A model generated the notes under the pieces. It was given only the letters and a program-made list of their open reading frames with translations. It searched no databases and had not been told where the DNA came from. The position numbers and the translations under genes were made by a program. Shown one piece after another: positions 54,776 through 63,980 of a stretch of DNA of 64,000 nucleotides. The DNA lies in assembly GCA_002869015.1 (NCBI GenBank), contig PKTT01000065.1, positions 17,272 to 81,271 on the forward strand. Direction: 5' to 3'. This DNA is from Deltaproteobacteria bacterium. Its GTDB lineage: Bacteria; Desulfobacterota; Deferrisomatia; Deferrisomatales; BM512. Position 1 is the first letter of the stretch; every line of letters starts with the position of its first letter.

Positions 54776-55205
54776 ATTCTCGTGCCGCCGCGAAGGATTC
54801 CCCCGAATTCTTCACGAAGGAGTCGTAGGACTTTTCGTATCTCTCCGGGTCCCAGATTTCAAAGGTGTTTACCATCCCGCAGATGAGGACATTTTTATCA
54901 AGGCCGCTCTGTTCCCTTAGGGTTTGGGGAAGCAATATCCTGCCGGCTTTATCAACAGTGACGTCGTGGGCCATTGAATAAAAATGGCGTTGAAGCATCC
55001 TGAGCTTGTTGTCGAAGACTGAAACCTCGTTGAACTTGGCTTCAAACACACGCCACTCGTCGGCAGGGAAGACTATTAAATGGTCCTCCTGCAAAGTGAC
55101 GTAGAGAGGCAGCTCATACCGTGTCTCCAAGAGTTCCCGATACTTGGAGGGTATTGAAAGGCGGCCCTTCCCGTCGATAGTGTGCTTGAACGTTCCTCGG
55201 AACAT
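54765..55205 (-). CDS. mraZ: transcriptional regulator MraZ
   Basis: 146 aa with two SpoVT/AbrB-like halves: MFRGTFKHTIDGKGRLSIPSKYRE and VTVDKAGRILLPQTLREQSGL, each with the DxxGR motif. MraZ represses its own dcw promoter by binding direct repeats. A matching 10-bp repeat array lies immediately upstream. First gene of the cluster. Confidence 0.95.
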   Translation of the reverse strand: MFRGTFKHTIDGKGRLSIPSKYRELLETRYELPLYVTLQEDHLIVFPADEWRVFEAKFNEVSVFDNKLRMLQRHFYSMAHDVTVDKAGRILLPQTLREQSGLDKNVLICGMVNTFEIWDPERYEKSYDSFVKNSGESFAAAREYGI

Positions 55206-55220
55206 TTTTCAGCCTCGGGC

Positions 55221-55260
55221 TCTCACCCACAGTATCCCACTATATGACACATTATCCCAC
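55221..55260 (-). promoter_or_regulatory. MraZ operator: four 10-bp tandem GTGGG-type repeats
   Basis: On the minus strand: GTGGGATAAT, GTGTCATATA, GTGGGATACT, GTGGGTGAGA, in exact 10-nt register. Three keep GTGGG; the second is degenerate. MraZ is known to bind TGGGN repeats spaced by 5 nt, i.e. the same period. The array lies between the promoter and the mraZ ATG. Confidence 0.8.
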
Positions 55261-55268
55261 ACTTGCGC

Positions 55269-55297
55269 ATACTACAGCCGCTACTTGCGGGTGTCAA
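55269..55297 (-). promoter_or_regulatory. dcw cluster promoter (Pmra)
   Basis: Minus strand TTGACA (55297-55292), 17 nt, TAGTAT (55274-55269). The predicted start falls at the edge of the MraZ repeats, so bound MraZ would block initiation or early elongation. Confidence 0.65.
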
Positions 55298-55395
55298 GGC
55301 GCAATGCTCCAAAAGTGGGCGTATTTTAAGGAGATATTTCTAGGCCAAGTTGTTCCTGAAATGCCTTTTTTGCGGTTGTTTTTGATTGCTTGCGG

Positions 55396-56691
55396 CTAGT
55401 CATCCCCTGAGGGGGGAGGAGGTGGGATTGGTGTGACACGAATTAAGAGAACCCGGTGTCCACTTGTGCGCTCAACGGTAAAACGAGAGTTTTCATAGAT
55501 GAAGGATTCCCCGGATTTGGGTATATGACCCAAAGTTGTCATTGCGAATCCCCCAAGTGTAACATCAACGTCGGTTGGTATTGCCAGACCGAGAGAGTTG
55601 TTTACGTCACGCAGGGAGGCTATTCCGCGCACCATGGCTTCGCCTCCGGGGAGAAATCTTATAGTGTCTCCCTCTAAATCATGTTCATCCTGGATCTCCC
55701 CGACTATCTCCTCCAGAACATCCTCAAGGGTCGCTATTCCCTCCACGCCGCTATACTCGTCGATGACAACCGCCATATGAGTACGTTTTTTCTGGAATTC
55801 AAATAGGAGGTCTTCGAGGGTCATTTTTTCAGGGACGTAAAGGATCTCGCGAATAACGGTACCAAGCTCTGCGGTTGAGCCGGAAGCAACCAACTCCAAA
55901 ACGTCCCTTGCGTGGCAGACGCCGATAATGGTGTCAAGGTTCTCACGGTAAACAGGCAGGCGGGTATAGCCGGTTTTTACAAAGCGACTTGCGGCTTCTG
56001 CTATAGGGGTTGATATCTCAAGGGTTTTGACCCTCGTTCGCGGAACCATAATCTCCCGGACAGTGTGCCGACTCATCTCAAAGATGCCGTGCAGCATCTT
56101 TCTCTTGTTTTCTGCCAATGAAGCCGAATCTGTGCTGTCGGAAATTATTGAGCTTATCTCCTCTTCGGAGAGCAGCTTCTGCTTTTTGACGAGGGCGCCT
56201 GCGCCAAGTATGCGGAGGAAGGCATTGGATATTGTTGTAATCCCAACAACCAGGGGAAAGAGTAACGTACTTAGCAGAGAGAAGGTTCGGGCTACTGAGA
56301 GGCCTACCTTTTCGGTGTGTGTGCTCGCATAGGTTTTAGGCGCTACCTCGCTGAAGATTAGTAGACAAACCGTCATTAAAGCTGTGGCAATCGCGATACC
56401 GCTATCCCCGAAAAAGGAGATTGCCAGCGCGGTTGCAATCGAGGAGGCAGCTACGTTTGCAATGTTGTTACCAACTAGGATGGTGCCAATGAGTATGTCG
56501 CGGCGGGAGAGGAGGTGCTTCAAGACCTTTGCGCGTTTATCACCTTTTCGCTCAAGGTACTTCAGCCGCAGCCAGTCGAAGCCAAGCATCGCCGTCTCCG
56601 ACCCTGAAAAGAAGGCGGAGATTATTAGCAGGATTACAAGGATGATCCCCAGAGGTAAGGGGTCTATGGATGATGATACGGGCGTTTCCAT
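55396..56691 (-). CDS. CNNM/CorC-type membrane protein (DUF21, two CBS, CorC_HlyC)
   Basis: 431 aa. DUF21 domain with about four TM helices (LGIILVILLIISAFFSGSETAML; ILIGTILVGNNIANVAASSIAT; MTVCLLIFSEVAPKTYA). Then two CBS domains (MVPRTRVKTLEISTPIAEAASRF; REILYVPEKMTLEDLLFEFQ) and a C-terminal transporter-associated domain (DVDVTLGGFAMTTLGHIPKSGESF). Such proteins are linked to Mg2+/Co2+ efflux or tolerance; older annotations call them hemolysins. A polyproline tail (PIPPPPPSGDD) ends it. Divergent neighbour of the dcw promoter region is absent; it reads in the same direction, upstream of mraZ. Confidence 0.88.
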   Translation of the reverse strand: METPVSSSIDPLPLGIILVILLIISAFFSGSETAMLGFDWLRLKYLERKGDKRAKVLKHLLSRRDILIGTILVGNNIANVAASSIATALAISFFGDSGIAIATALMTVCLLIFSEVAPKTYASTHTEKVGLSVARTFSLLSTLLFPLVVGITTISNAFLRILGAGALVKKQKLLSEEEISSIISDSTDSASLAENKRKMLHGIFEMSRHTVREIMVPRTRVKTLEISTPIAEAASRFVKTGYTRLPVYRENLDTIIGVCHARDVLELVASGSTAELGTVIREILYVPEKMTLEDLLFEFQKKRTHMAVVIDEYSGVEGIATLEDVLEEIVGEIQDEHDLEGDTIRFLPGGEAMVRGIASLRDVNNSLGLAIPTDVDVTLGGFAMTTLGHIPKSGESFIYENSRFTVERTSGHRVLLIRVTPIPPPPPSGDD

Positions 56692-56721
56692 ATTGACCTA
56701 GCGCTTGACCTCCTGAAAATT

Positions 56722-57363
56722 TCAATTAGTGAAGTTGACGGTGTGCCCGGTAACGCCCTCAGGCGGATTGCTAAAGAGCGCCATGAAGGGTGTCTTATCG
56801 CCGAATTCTCCAACCGGCTTGCCTGAGAGTTTCTCCTCGAGTTTCGAGATCGGGAGCTCTTTTAGCTCGGCGCTGGTAGCTATAACCCCTGGGGTGAATA
56901 TGGCAGCTACCGCAGCTTTCTCACCAGCGAAGAGCGTTACGGTGCCTTTGCTCTGCCCTTGAAGGCTGGCTGTCTTGACCCAGCCGGTGACCACCAATAT
57001 TTTGCCGCCGCCGTTACGCTCTATCAATGCTGCTTTAGAGGAGTCTGTAGTCATTACTGGCTGTGAAATTGCTAAAGAAGATAATTTCTTTATACCCTCT
57101 CCCGACAGCAACTTAAGATAATTAGGTTTGGCGACGAAAAGATAAGCAAGAAGGGCTATTAGTATCAGGAGCAGAATATAAAAGGTTGCGCCAAGACCCT
57201 TATCTTCCTTTGGCGTTGATGCTGTAACAGTTATCGGAGCCTCTTTGGGCTTGACGCCGAAGACCAGGCCGCAGCGGCAACATTCTACCAACTGCCCTGA
57301 GGGGTCTATTTTTTCCGCTGGTATTTCATAGTTTGTTTCGCAGTCAAGGCAAGCGATACGCAT
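56722..57363 (-). CDS. zinc-ribbon (MJ0042-type) membrane protein, DUF3426-like
   Basis: 213 aa. N-terminal zinc ribbon of CxxC pairs (RIACLDCETNYEIPAEKI ... VECCRCGLVFGV), one TM near residues 60-82 (ATFYILLLILIALLAYLFVA), and an extracytoplasmic domain (ILVVTGWVKTASLQGQSKGTVTLFAGEKAAV) like DUF3426. The role is unknown. Located 30 nt before the CorC-type gene and probably cotranscribed with it. Confidence 0.75.
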   Translation of the reverse strand: MRIACLDCETNYEIPAEKIDPSGQLVECCRCGLVFGVKPKEAPITVTASTPKEDKGLGATFYILLLILIALLAYLFVAKPNYLKLLSGEGIKKLSSLAISQPVMTTDSSKAALIERNGGGKILVVTGWVKTASLQGQSKGTVTLFAGEKAAVAAIFTPGVIATSAELKELPISKLEEKLSGKPVGEFGDKTPFMALFSNPPEGVTGHTVNFTN

Positions 57364-57506
57364 TTGAAGAATCCTTGTGAAGTTGGCGCAAATGCACTGA
57401 ACTTATATACATAAGGCAGCCACAGTATCTAATAACAAAGGATAAAGGGCAAGTTGTTAGTATCACTGGAGGGGTATGCAAAGTTGGAAAGAGACCGGGT
57501 CTATAG

Positions 57507-58574
57507 ATGACATGCGGTGACAATGCCTCTTCAAGGGAGAGAGAACTAGAGGTCTTAATAGACGTCGGCAAAGCGTTGTCCTCTACCCTTGACCTTAAAG
57601 AGATCCTACAGCTGGTTATGCAGCGTTTGGGGAACCTCTTTCCGGTAAGCCACAGAGCGCTTTTGGTGCTGGATATAGATGCGGACGATCTGTGCTACGA
57701 GGTCGTATCAGGAATACGTTCAGATGTTCTGCTCCATAGCCGTGTCAGAAAGGGCCGTTCAGTGGCGGGCTGGGTAGCAATGCATGGTGAGGTTGTCTTT
57801 GTGGAGGATGTTTACGAAGACAGCCGCTTTGACAGGAATATTTCCCGGAGCACCTATGAGCGTGACCGCTCTGTTTTGGTAGTCCCCCTAAAGTATAAAA
57901 ATCACGTAGTAGGTGTTATAGAATTTGCCAACCCTGACCCCGCTCCTTTTATGTGCATTGTTGCCAGGGAGGTGCTCTCGGCAGTAGCTAGTTTGGTAGC
58001 CGCAGCGGTTGATGGCGCAAGGAGCTACTCCCGTCTACAGCACATGGTGATTGTAGATGAGCTAACGGGGCTCTACAACGCCTCATATCTGATGGATTTT
58101 ATCGGCAACGAAATTGAAAGAGCGATCAGGTATAAAACACCCCTCTCGTTGATCTTCATTGATTTGGACTTCTTCAAAAGAGTTAATGACAGCCACGGGC
58201 ACATTGTAGGTTCGCGGACGATCACGGAGGTCGGGCTGCTTTTGAAGGCAAGCATAAGAAAGAGCGACATAGCTGCTCGCTATGGCGGGGACGAGTTCGT
58301 GCTCGTGCTGCCGAATACGGGTAAAGATGGCGCCAAGGTTCTTGCCTGTAACCTTAGGCGAGTTGTCGCGGAGAATGACTTCCTTGTAGAGGAGGGGTGC
58401 TTTATAAAGATAACCGCCAGCTTTGGAGTTGCATCATTCCCTGAGGACGGCGATTCAAAGCTTAAAGTTCTTCAAAACGCCGATAAGGCGATGTACCTAG
58501 CCAAGCAAAGTGGCCGCAACAGGGTGTGCAGTGTGTGCGGGGAGGTTTTATCTGAGCCCCAGGAGCTGTTTTAA
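57507..58574 (+). CDS. GAF-GGDEF diguanylate cyclase
   Basis: 355 aa. GAF domain at about 10-170 (ELEVLIDVGKALSSTLDLKEILQLVMQRL ... VVPLKYKNHVVGVIEFAN). GGDEF domain from VDELTGLYNASYL to ADKAMYLAKQSGRN. The signature GGDEF is intact, and RKSD five residues before it is a canonical RxxD inhibitory site. No membrane segment. It makes c-di-GMP in the cytoplasm. Two cysteines close the protein (CSVCGEV). A stop immediately precedes the ATG, so the start is fixed. Overlaps cbiA convergently by 27 nt. Confidence 0.92.
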   Translation: MTCGDNASSRERELEVLIDVGKALSSTLDLKEILQLVMQRLGNLFPVSHRALLVLDIDADDLCYEVVSGIRSDVLLHSRVRKGRSVAGWVAMHGEVVFVEDVYEDSRFDRNISRSTYERDRSVLVVPLKYKNHVVGVIEFANPDPAPFMCIVAREVLSAVASLVAAAVDGARSYSRLQHMVIVDELTGLYNASYLMDFIGNEIERAIRYKTPLSLIFIDLDFFKRVNDSHGHIVGSRTITEVGLLLKASIRKSDIAARYGGDEFVLVLPNTGKDGAKVLACNLRRVVAENDFLVEEGCFIKITASFGVASFPEDGDSKLKVLQNADKAMYLAKQSGRNRVCSVCGEVLSEPQELF

Positions 58575-59888
58575 AGCTTCCGGGTTTGAACCAAAAGCGA
58601 GGTGAATATACCCCCCGGTAGCGCTTCCCACATTATATCCCTCATCTTCAAGGGACTCTCCTCTGGCATTTTTTACTTTGAATAATCTTTTGACGTCGTC
58701 AGGCATCTTCTCAATTCTGCTATAGTGAAATTCGTGTCCCCTTGCGCTGAGCCCCGCGAGTGAAGACCCCGGTTTGCCTTCAACCTCCCGGTACCCAAGC
58801 CTGAAGCCCCGCTCCGTCATTCTTGCGCGGGTGGGAAAGAGCCCCGCCATGGGCCAACGTCTACCTGAGGGGTCCTCAACCTCCTCGCAAAGTGTCATAA
58901 AACCTCCGCACTCGCCGTAGATCGGCTTGCCTAAACGGTGAAAGTTCCTGAGCCCCTCGATAAAGCCCTTGTTTTCACTGATCTTTTCAGCGTTAAGCTC
59001 GGGATACCCACCGCCCAGGTAGACAGCGTCCGCCTCTGTTGGCAAGGCTTCCCCTTCGGTTGGGGCAAAGAGTAGAAGCTCTCCCCCAAGTTTCATTATC
59101 TGCCGCAGGTTCTCTTCATAGTAAAATGAATATGCCCTATCCCTTGGAAGCGCCACTTTATAATTACCCGTGGATTTAACTTGATCACTTTTGACTGTCA
59201 CCTCAACTGGTGTGGCGTCGAGGAGCTTGTCAATATCCACCGACTCCTCAGCGAGGAGTGCCAGGTCGGTTAAAAAGCTATCCTTAAATTGCATATCCTC
59301 TGGGGTGACGAGACCAAGGTGCCTTGAGGGGATCGCTATATCGTCACGCCTACCAAAGGCGCCAAGTGAGTGTGGAAGGTTTGCAGCCTCAAGCGCCTCG
59401 TCAAGTATTTTAAGGTGCGTGGGGCTCCCGACCCTGTTCCATATCACTCCGGCAAAATTGAGCTCACTAGAGAAGTTGACAAACCCGCTGACAAGAGCGG
59501 CTGCCGAGCGCGCCATTGAGCGGGCGTCTACGACGAGTATTACTGGGAGCCCGAGAAGGGCCGCCAGAGAGGAAGTCGACCCCACGTCGCGCTTGCCGTC
59601 CACACCATCGAAGAGCCCCATGACTCCCTCGACGACTCCGACCTCTGCATGAGCCATAGCGTTTGAAAATATAGCCTCGTTCATCTCTTTCGGGAGCATC
59701 CAGGTATCAAGATTCTCCCCCTTCATCCCTGTAACGAGGGCGTGATGGGCGGTGTCTATGTAATCTGGACCTGTTTTGAAGGGCTGCACCCTGACCCCTC
59801 TTTTTCTAAGCGCAGCCAAAATAGAGAGGGTTATAGTTGTTTTACCTGAGCCGGATGATGGGGCTGCTATTACAAAGGCGCTCTTCAT
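58548..59888 (-). CDS. cbiA: cobyrinate a,c-diamide synthase
   Basis: 446 aa. N-terminal P-loop APSSGSGKTTITLSILAAL, FKTGPDYIDTAHH, GVMGLFDGVDG, and a C-terminal class-I amidotransferase domain with the Cys nucleophile in YGECGGFMTLCEEV. Amidates cobyrinic acid a and c side chains in cobalamin synthesis. It is the only corrinoid gene here. Last gene of the DUF4911-tldD-acyP-cbiA operon, with an ATGA overlap with acyP. Confidence 0.92.
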   Translation of the reverse strand: MKSAFVIAAPSSGSGKTTITLSILAALRKRGVRVQPFKTGPDYIDTAHHALVTGMKGENLDTWMLPKEMNEAIFSNAMAHAEVGVVEGVMGLFDGVDGKRDVGSTSSLAALLGLPVILVVDARSMARSAAALVSGFVNFSSELNFAGVIWNRVGSPTHLKILDEALEAANLPHSLGAFGRRDDIAIPSRHLGLVTPEDMQFKDSFLTDLALLAEESVDIDKLLDATPVEVTVKSDQVKSTGNYKVALPRDRAYSFYYEENLRQIMKLGGELLLFAPTEGEALPTEADAVYLGGGYPELNAEKISENKGFIEGLRNFHRLGKPIYGECGGFMTLCEEVEDPSGRRWPMAGLFPTRARMTERGFRLGYREVEGKPGSSLAGLSARGHEFHYSRIEKMPDDVKRLFKVKNARGESLEDEGYNVGSATGGYIHLAFGSNPEALKQLLGLR

Positions 59889-60166
59889 GTAGTATGCCTT
59901 ATTTCAAATGGTGATTTGATTCCCGTCGGCTCCTCATCGTAGCGCTCGACTTTTGAAACCTTGGCTAATGGAGGCCCCACTTCGCACCACTTGAGCGCCT
60001 CTTCAACAGCAATAGCGTCCCCCTCGAAGAGGGCTTCAACGTCTCCGTTGGAGCGGTTTCTAACCCATCCGGCGAGGCCAAGCGCCTGGGCTTTTTCAAG
60101 GGTTGATTGCCGATACCAAACCCCCTGAACCTTGCCTGAAATGATGGCTCTGACTGAAATGGACAT
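59885..60166 (-). CDS. acyP: acylphosphatase
   Basis: 93 aa, the normal length. AIISGKVQGVWYRQSTLEKAQALGLAGWVRNRSNGDVEALFEGD shows the phosphate loop GKVQGVWYR with the catalytic Arg and the catalytic Asn in WVRN. Hydrolyses acylphosphates; physiological role unclear. 3 nt after tldD. Confidence 0.94.
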   Translation of the reverse strand: MSISVRAIISGKVQGVWYRQSTLEKAQALGLAGWVRNRSNGDVEALFEGDAIAVEEALKWCEVGPPLAKVSKVERYDEEPTGIKSPFEIRHTT

Positions 60167-60169
60167 CTG

Positions 60170-61543
60170 CTAAAGCTCCACCTCTCCGCCTACTATAAGC
60201 TCGGCTATCCTCAGTGTCGGCTGTCCATCGGCTACAGGAACCCCCTGATTATCTTTACCACAACTTCCCAGCGAGTATCCCAGGTCGTTACCTACCATAT
60301 CTATGGAGCGGAGCGCTTCGGGGCCATTGCCTGCTATCGTGGCACCACGAACAAGTTCACCAACCTCTCCATCCTCAATCAAAAAACCCTCAGCAACTTC
60401 GAAAACAAATTCTCCACTGAGGGTGTTTACCTCTCCTCCGCCCATCCTCGTTACGTAGAGACCACGTTTTGTGGATGCTATTACATCGGTTGGCAAACTC
60501 TCTCCCGGCGCTATTATAGTGTTGGACATGCGCGGAATGGGTGGGTAGAGGTAGGACTCACGCCTTGAATTTCCAGTCGCTGAAGCCCCAAGTATCTTAG
60601 CGCTTCGGCGGTCGGTTAGGTATCGCTTAAGTATTCCGTTCTCTATCAACAGAGTAGGTGAGGCAGCCGTACCCTCGTCGTCAAAGGCGTAGGCGCCATT
60701 TAAGCCTGTAAGTGTAGGGTCATCTATAACATTAATTAGAGGGGATGCTACCGGCGAGCCAATTTTTCCCTCGTAGACAGAGTGCCCCCCAATCACAAGG
60801 TCACCTTCAAGGCCATGGCCGACTGCTTCGTGTACCATGGTTCCACCGGCCTCGGCTGCCAGGACCACCGCCATCCTGCCTCCCGGCGCCTTCCTCGCTG
60901 ATACAAGTCTGGCCGCTCTTTTGGCCGCCATAATTGCCAGGGCCCCAATTCTTTCACTGTCGAGCAGCTCCCAGCCTCCCGTTCCCCCCAGCGATTCGTA
61001 TCCGGTTTGAGTCACTTCCCCGTTTGAGGCAATTGCGAGGATTGATATGTTCGCGCCGCAAATAATCTGCTCTACCAATAGCCCGCTTTGATTTGCGACT
61101 ATAGTTCGCCTGCGCCTAGTGCCTAAAGTCACCTTCACCTGCTTGATAATAGGGCCGCTCTCCCTGGCGCATCTTTCAGCAAATAGGCATAACTTTGTTT
61201 TTTCTTCCAGGGGAACATCTTCAAGAGGAAGGTTAACCGGTGTTGCCGAGCTTATCGGTGAAATATCCAGAGAAGCTCTTTTGCCGCCGGGAGAGGCTAT
61301 GCTGCGCGCAAGCTCGATGACACCTTCCGGAGAGGGCGAAGATGCTGAGGCGTGACGAGTCTCGGCACCTCTTTGCAACCTGGCCGTCGCCCCTTTGGTG
61401 GAAGAGCTCTGCGCAGAGACAACTCTTCGGTCCTCGACAACAACCCTCTCCCTGGATGAGTCCTCAAAGAATATGTCACCCGGATCGCCTTCACCGAGGA
61501 GCCCCGCTGCCTCAGCGAGCGCATCGTGGAGGTCGTTAATCAT
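60170..61543 (-). CDS. tldD: metalloprotease TldD
   Basis: 457 aa from ATG 61543 (GGGGGG site); the ORF track uses a GTG 15 nt upstream. The zinc site MVHEAVGHGLEGDLV (HExxxH) is intact, with SASGARK-like ARKAPGGRMAVVLAAEAGG and MSNTIIAPGE. TldD forms a heterodimeric protease with TldE/PmbA; no tldE is present in the window. Overlaps the DUF4911 gene by 8 nt. Confidence 0.92.
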   Translation of the reverse strand: MINDLHDALAEAAGLLGEGDPGDIFFEDSSRERVVVEDRRVVSAQSSSTKGATARLQRGAETRHASASSPSPEGVIELARSIASPGGKRASLDISPISSATPVNLPLEDVPLEEKTKLCLFAERCARESGPIIKQVKVTLGTRRRRTIVANQSGLLVEQIICGANISILAIASNGEVTQTGYESLGGTGGWELLDSERIGALAIMAAKRAARLVSARKAPGGRMAVVLAAEAGGTMVHEAVGHGLEGDLVIGGHSVYEGKIGSPVASPLINVIDDPTLTGLNGAYAFDDEGTAASPTLLIENGILKRYLTDRRSAKILGASATGNSRRESYLYPPIPRMSNTIIAPGESLPTDVIASTKRGLYVTRMGGGEVNTLSGEFVFEVAEGFLIEDGEVGELVRGATIAGNGPEALRSIDMVGNDLGYSLGSCGKDNQGVPVADGQPTLRIAELIVGGEVEL

Positions 61544-61799
61544 TGGCCCCCCACTCAATTATCTCCAGGCTGATATCGTCGGCGAAAGCAATTAATATCT
61601 CTTCAAGCTCTTTGCGCTGCTCCTCTGTGGTGATGACCTTTACCAACCCCTCCCTCCCCGGCAAGGTAGTGGGTATTCCCACGCCCTCATATGCTTCTAG
61701 GTTGTACCTCATGTAAAAGATCTCTTCTCGTGGTACTTTGCATAGTACCCAGATCTCTCTCGGTGGGTGATTTTTGTTAGATGTAGGGTCTTTGGTCAT
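61536..61799 (-). CDS. DUF4911-family small protein
   Basis: 87 aa. REIWVLCKVPREEIFYMRYNLEAYEGVGIPTTLPGREGLVKVITTEEQRKELEEIL matches the DUF4911 pattern (a single small alpha/beta domain). First gene of the operon with tldD, acyP and cbiA. No function is known. Confidence 0.8.
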   Translation of the reverse strand: MTKDPTSNKNHPPREIWVLCKVPREEIFYMRYNLEAYEGVGIPTTLPGREGLVKVITTEEQRKELEEILIAFADDISLEIIEWGAND

Positions 61800-61938
61800 T
61801 AGCGGTCACAATTTGTAGTGGTTATCTAAAGAGCGAAATCATCTTAAAACAATTTGGCTTGATTAATACACACCAAAAGGAAATTCAAGATTATCACCAT
61901 TAGCTGTTGATATGAATCTTACCAATAAGTGTCTTTTC

Positions 61939-61966
61939 TTGACTGAAACTGTAGAAATGGTATCGT
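61939..61966 (+). promoter_or_regulatory. putative sigma70 promoter for cpoB-LysM operon
   Basis: TTGACT (61939-61944), 16 nt, TATCGT (61961-61966), about 60 nt before ATG 62025. The rest of the AT-rich 61800-62024 gap shows nothing else. Confidence 0.35.
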
Positions 61967-62024
61967 ATTGCCGATAAAATATAGCATACTTGAAGTATCC
62001 TGAGAGGAGTGTGGGGAGCATATA

Positions 62025-62840
62025 ATGCTGCGAATTGCAATACCGGTCGCGCTCTCTTTGTTTTGTTTGACCGGTTGCGCTACCTCGCCTCAGGAGGTCA
62101 AGGTTGACCATTCGGCGCAGAGAGTTGATGCGTTGGAGAGAGCCTTGGCAAGAACCGAGCTCAGATTGGATGAGCTCTCTAAGGAGATAATCCTCCTTAG
62201 GGGAAAGGCCGATTCAATAGAGCGAAGGGTTTCAGAGGTAGCAATGTTGGCCGCCAGGGATCCTGAGCCAATTGCCGCGCCCATTGAAGTCGTGGAGGAG
62301 GAGGCACCTCTCCGCGAGGAAAAATTGGCAGTGAAACCCGGCCCCGTCCCAGCCGATAAAGGTGAGGGAGAGGAGTTGCAGGTGGTTTCTCCTGATCCTA
62401 TTGATGTGGAGATGCCAGAGCTTAAGCAGGTGGTTTTAACTCCCCATGGAGAAGTTGAAGGGGAGCCATCACCCGGGAAGGGGCTCTTTTCTCTGGCATA
62501 TTCTGAGTATAAAGAGGGGCGGTACGCCAGAGCGATCCTCGATTTTGAGGAGTTCGTGATGAGCTACCCGAACCACGCTGATGCTGACGATGCCAGCTTT
62601 TTCATCGGGGAGAGTTATTTCTCCCAAGGAGAATTCAGGCAGGCGTCGATAGAGTTCCAGAAGCTTTTGGAGCGGTACCCGGAGATGGGACGGGCTCCAT
62701 TCGCTTCATTAAAGGTCGCGCTTTGTTTTAAAGAGCTCGGCGACAACGAAAATTATATGGCGCAGCTGAGGAGGGTGGTTGAACGCTACCCGGATACTGA
62801 AGCGTCGAATAGTGCCGAGCGTATGCTCCAGTCCCCTTAG
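62025..62840 (+). CDS. YbgF/CpoB-like TPR lipoprotein
   Basis: 271 aa. Lipoprotein signal MLRIAIPVALSLFCLTGC, then a coiled coil (RVDALERALARTELRLDELSKEI) like the CpoB trimerisation helix, a Pro/Glu-rich linker (about 85-150), and three TPR units (YSEYKEGRYARAILDFEEFVMSYPNHADAD; FIGESYFSQGEFRQASIEFQKLLERYP; ALCFKELGDNENYMAQLRRVVERYP). CpoB works with the Tol-Pal system at division; no tol genes are adjacent, so the name is by architecture. GGGGAG site. Confidence 0.82.
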   Translation: MLRIAIPVALSLFCLTGCATSPQEVKVDHSAQRVDALERALARTELRLDELSKEIILLRGKADSIERRVSEVAMLAARDPEPIAAPIEVVEEEAPLREEKLAVKPGPVPADKGEGEELQVVSPDPIDVEMPELKQVVLTPHGEVEGEPSPGKGLFSLAYSEYKEGRYARAILDFEEFVMSYPNHADADDASFFIGESYFSQGEFRQASIEFQKLLERYPEMGRAPFASLKVALCFKELGDNENYMAQLRRVVERYPDTEASNSAERMLQSP

Positions 62841-62855
62841 GGGAAGGAGGTCGTC

Positions 62856-63896
62856 GTGAAGAAATCGCTGATTATTACTTGCTGCCTAGCTACCATGGCT
62901 GTTGCGCCTTTGAGCGTCGCCGAGGTCCACGAAGTAGTCAAGGGGGATACCCTTTGGGACCTATCCGGCACCTTTTGGAATCAGCCCCTTGAGTGGCCGA
63001 AACTTTGGGCAAACAATCCTCATATACATAACCCCCACTGGATTTATCCTGGTGATTTGGTGTCAACCGAGTTGATGGCTAAGCCCTCCAGTGATGCTAT
63101 GGAGGTCCGTCTCCCCTATGCGAAGCTCTATCCAGAGGTCATGGGCGAGCCTGAGGCCGCAATGGATGACTCCGCGAATATGGATGAGGGCTCAGCTGAT
63201 AATGGCGGGATGAATGAAAATGCCATTGTCCTCCTTGGCAGAGGGGTTGAGGATTACATCAGCCCTGCTCCAGTAGACAGGCTCGGTGATGTCCGCTCTT
63301 CCGGGGATAAGATTATGACCGCCCTCAGGGAAGAGGTCTTTTTCGACTTGGGCTCCCCCGATGCAATGGCTCCCGGAGACCTGGTTACTATCTTCAATGA
63401 CGATAGGGTCGTGATGCACCCTGGTGACATCGAGACTGTCTCAGGCCGCCACGTAAAAATTCTCGCTCACGCGGAAGTTCTGGAGGTTGTCGACTCGACC
63501 GCACGCGCGGTGGTCTTCAGCGTAAATGATGTAGTCACACCGGGCTGCGGCGTTATGGCTTACCGCGAGCCGGTTAATATTGTAGTTCCTAAAAAGGCCA
63601 ACGAAGAGATCGAGGGCGTTGTGCTGGCCGGTGATGATAATAAACTCCTCTATGGTGCTCATGACACCATCTTCATGGATAAAGGCGCGGCGCAGGGCGT
63701 TGAAGCCGGTATGATTCTAGAGGTTCCCTTCGACCCGGACCACAGAGCTGAGGGTATCTTGGTAGACGCCAGGAAGGCGGGCGCGACCATTGTCGTTGTG
63801 GCTACGGAGGAGGATTCATCGACGGCTTATATTCTAGACAGCCGCACCTCCGTCATCGCCGGGAATCGTTTCGCCGCGGCGGCCGTTTCTCCTTGA
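62856..63896 (+). CDS. exported LysM-domain protein
   Basis: 346 aa. Signal peptide MKKSLIITCCLATMAVAPLSVA, then an N-terminal LysM (HEVVKGDTLWDLSGTFWNQPLEWPKLWANNP ... IYPGDLV). The remaining ~270 residues are beta-rich repeats (FFDLGSPDAMAPGDLVTIF; IFMDKGAAQGVEAGMILEV). The LysM with NPHWIYPGD is common in Geobacter-like genomes. GTG start with a consensus AAGGAGG 5 nt upstream, giving strong translation. Cotranscribed with the CpoB-like gene. Confidence 0.88.
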   Translation: MKKSLIITCCLATMAVAPLSVAEVHEVVKGDTLWDLSGTFWNQPLEWPKLWANNPHIHNPHWIYPGDLVSTELMAKPSSDAMEVRLPYAKLYPEVMGEPEAAMDDSANMDEGSADNGGMNENAIVLLGRGVEDYISPAPVDRLGDVRSSGDKIMTALREEVFFDLGSPDAMAPGDLVTIFNDDRVVMHPGDIETVSGRHVKILAHAEVLEVVDSTARAVVFSVNDVVTPGCGVMAYREPVNIVVPKKANEEIEGVVLAGDDNKLLYGAHDTIFMDKGAAQGVEAGMILEVPFDPDHRAEGILVDARKAGATIVVVATEEDSSTAYILDSRTSVIAGNRFAAAAVSP

Positions 63897-63921
63897 CAGA
63901 TTAGAAACCCTCTCTTATAGT
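63893..63921 (+). promoter_or_regulatory. strong near-consensus sigma70 promoter
   Basis: TTGACA (63893-63898), exactly 17 nt, TATAGT (63916-63921). The -35 overlaps the LysM gene stop. It is the best promoter match in the window. It reads into a GC-rich ~50-nt leader and then the gene starting at 63981. Confidence 0.8.
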
Positions 63922-63980
63922 CTGCGTTTTCCGCGGATTCGGGGGGCCGCTCGGGGTGCGGGTGCGCCCAGGGGCCACGT

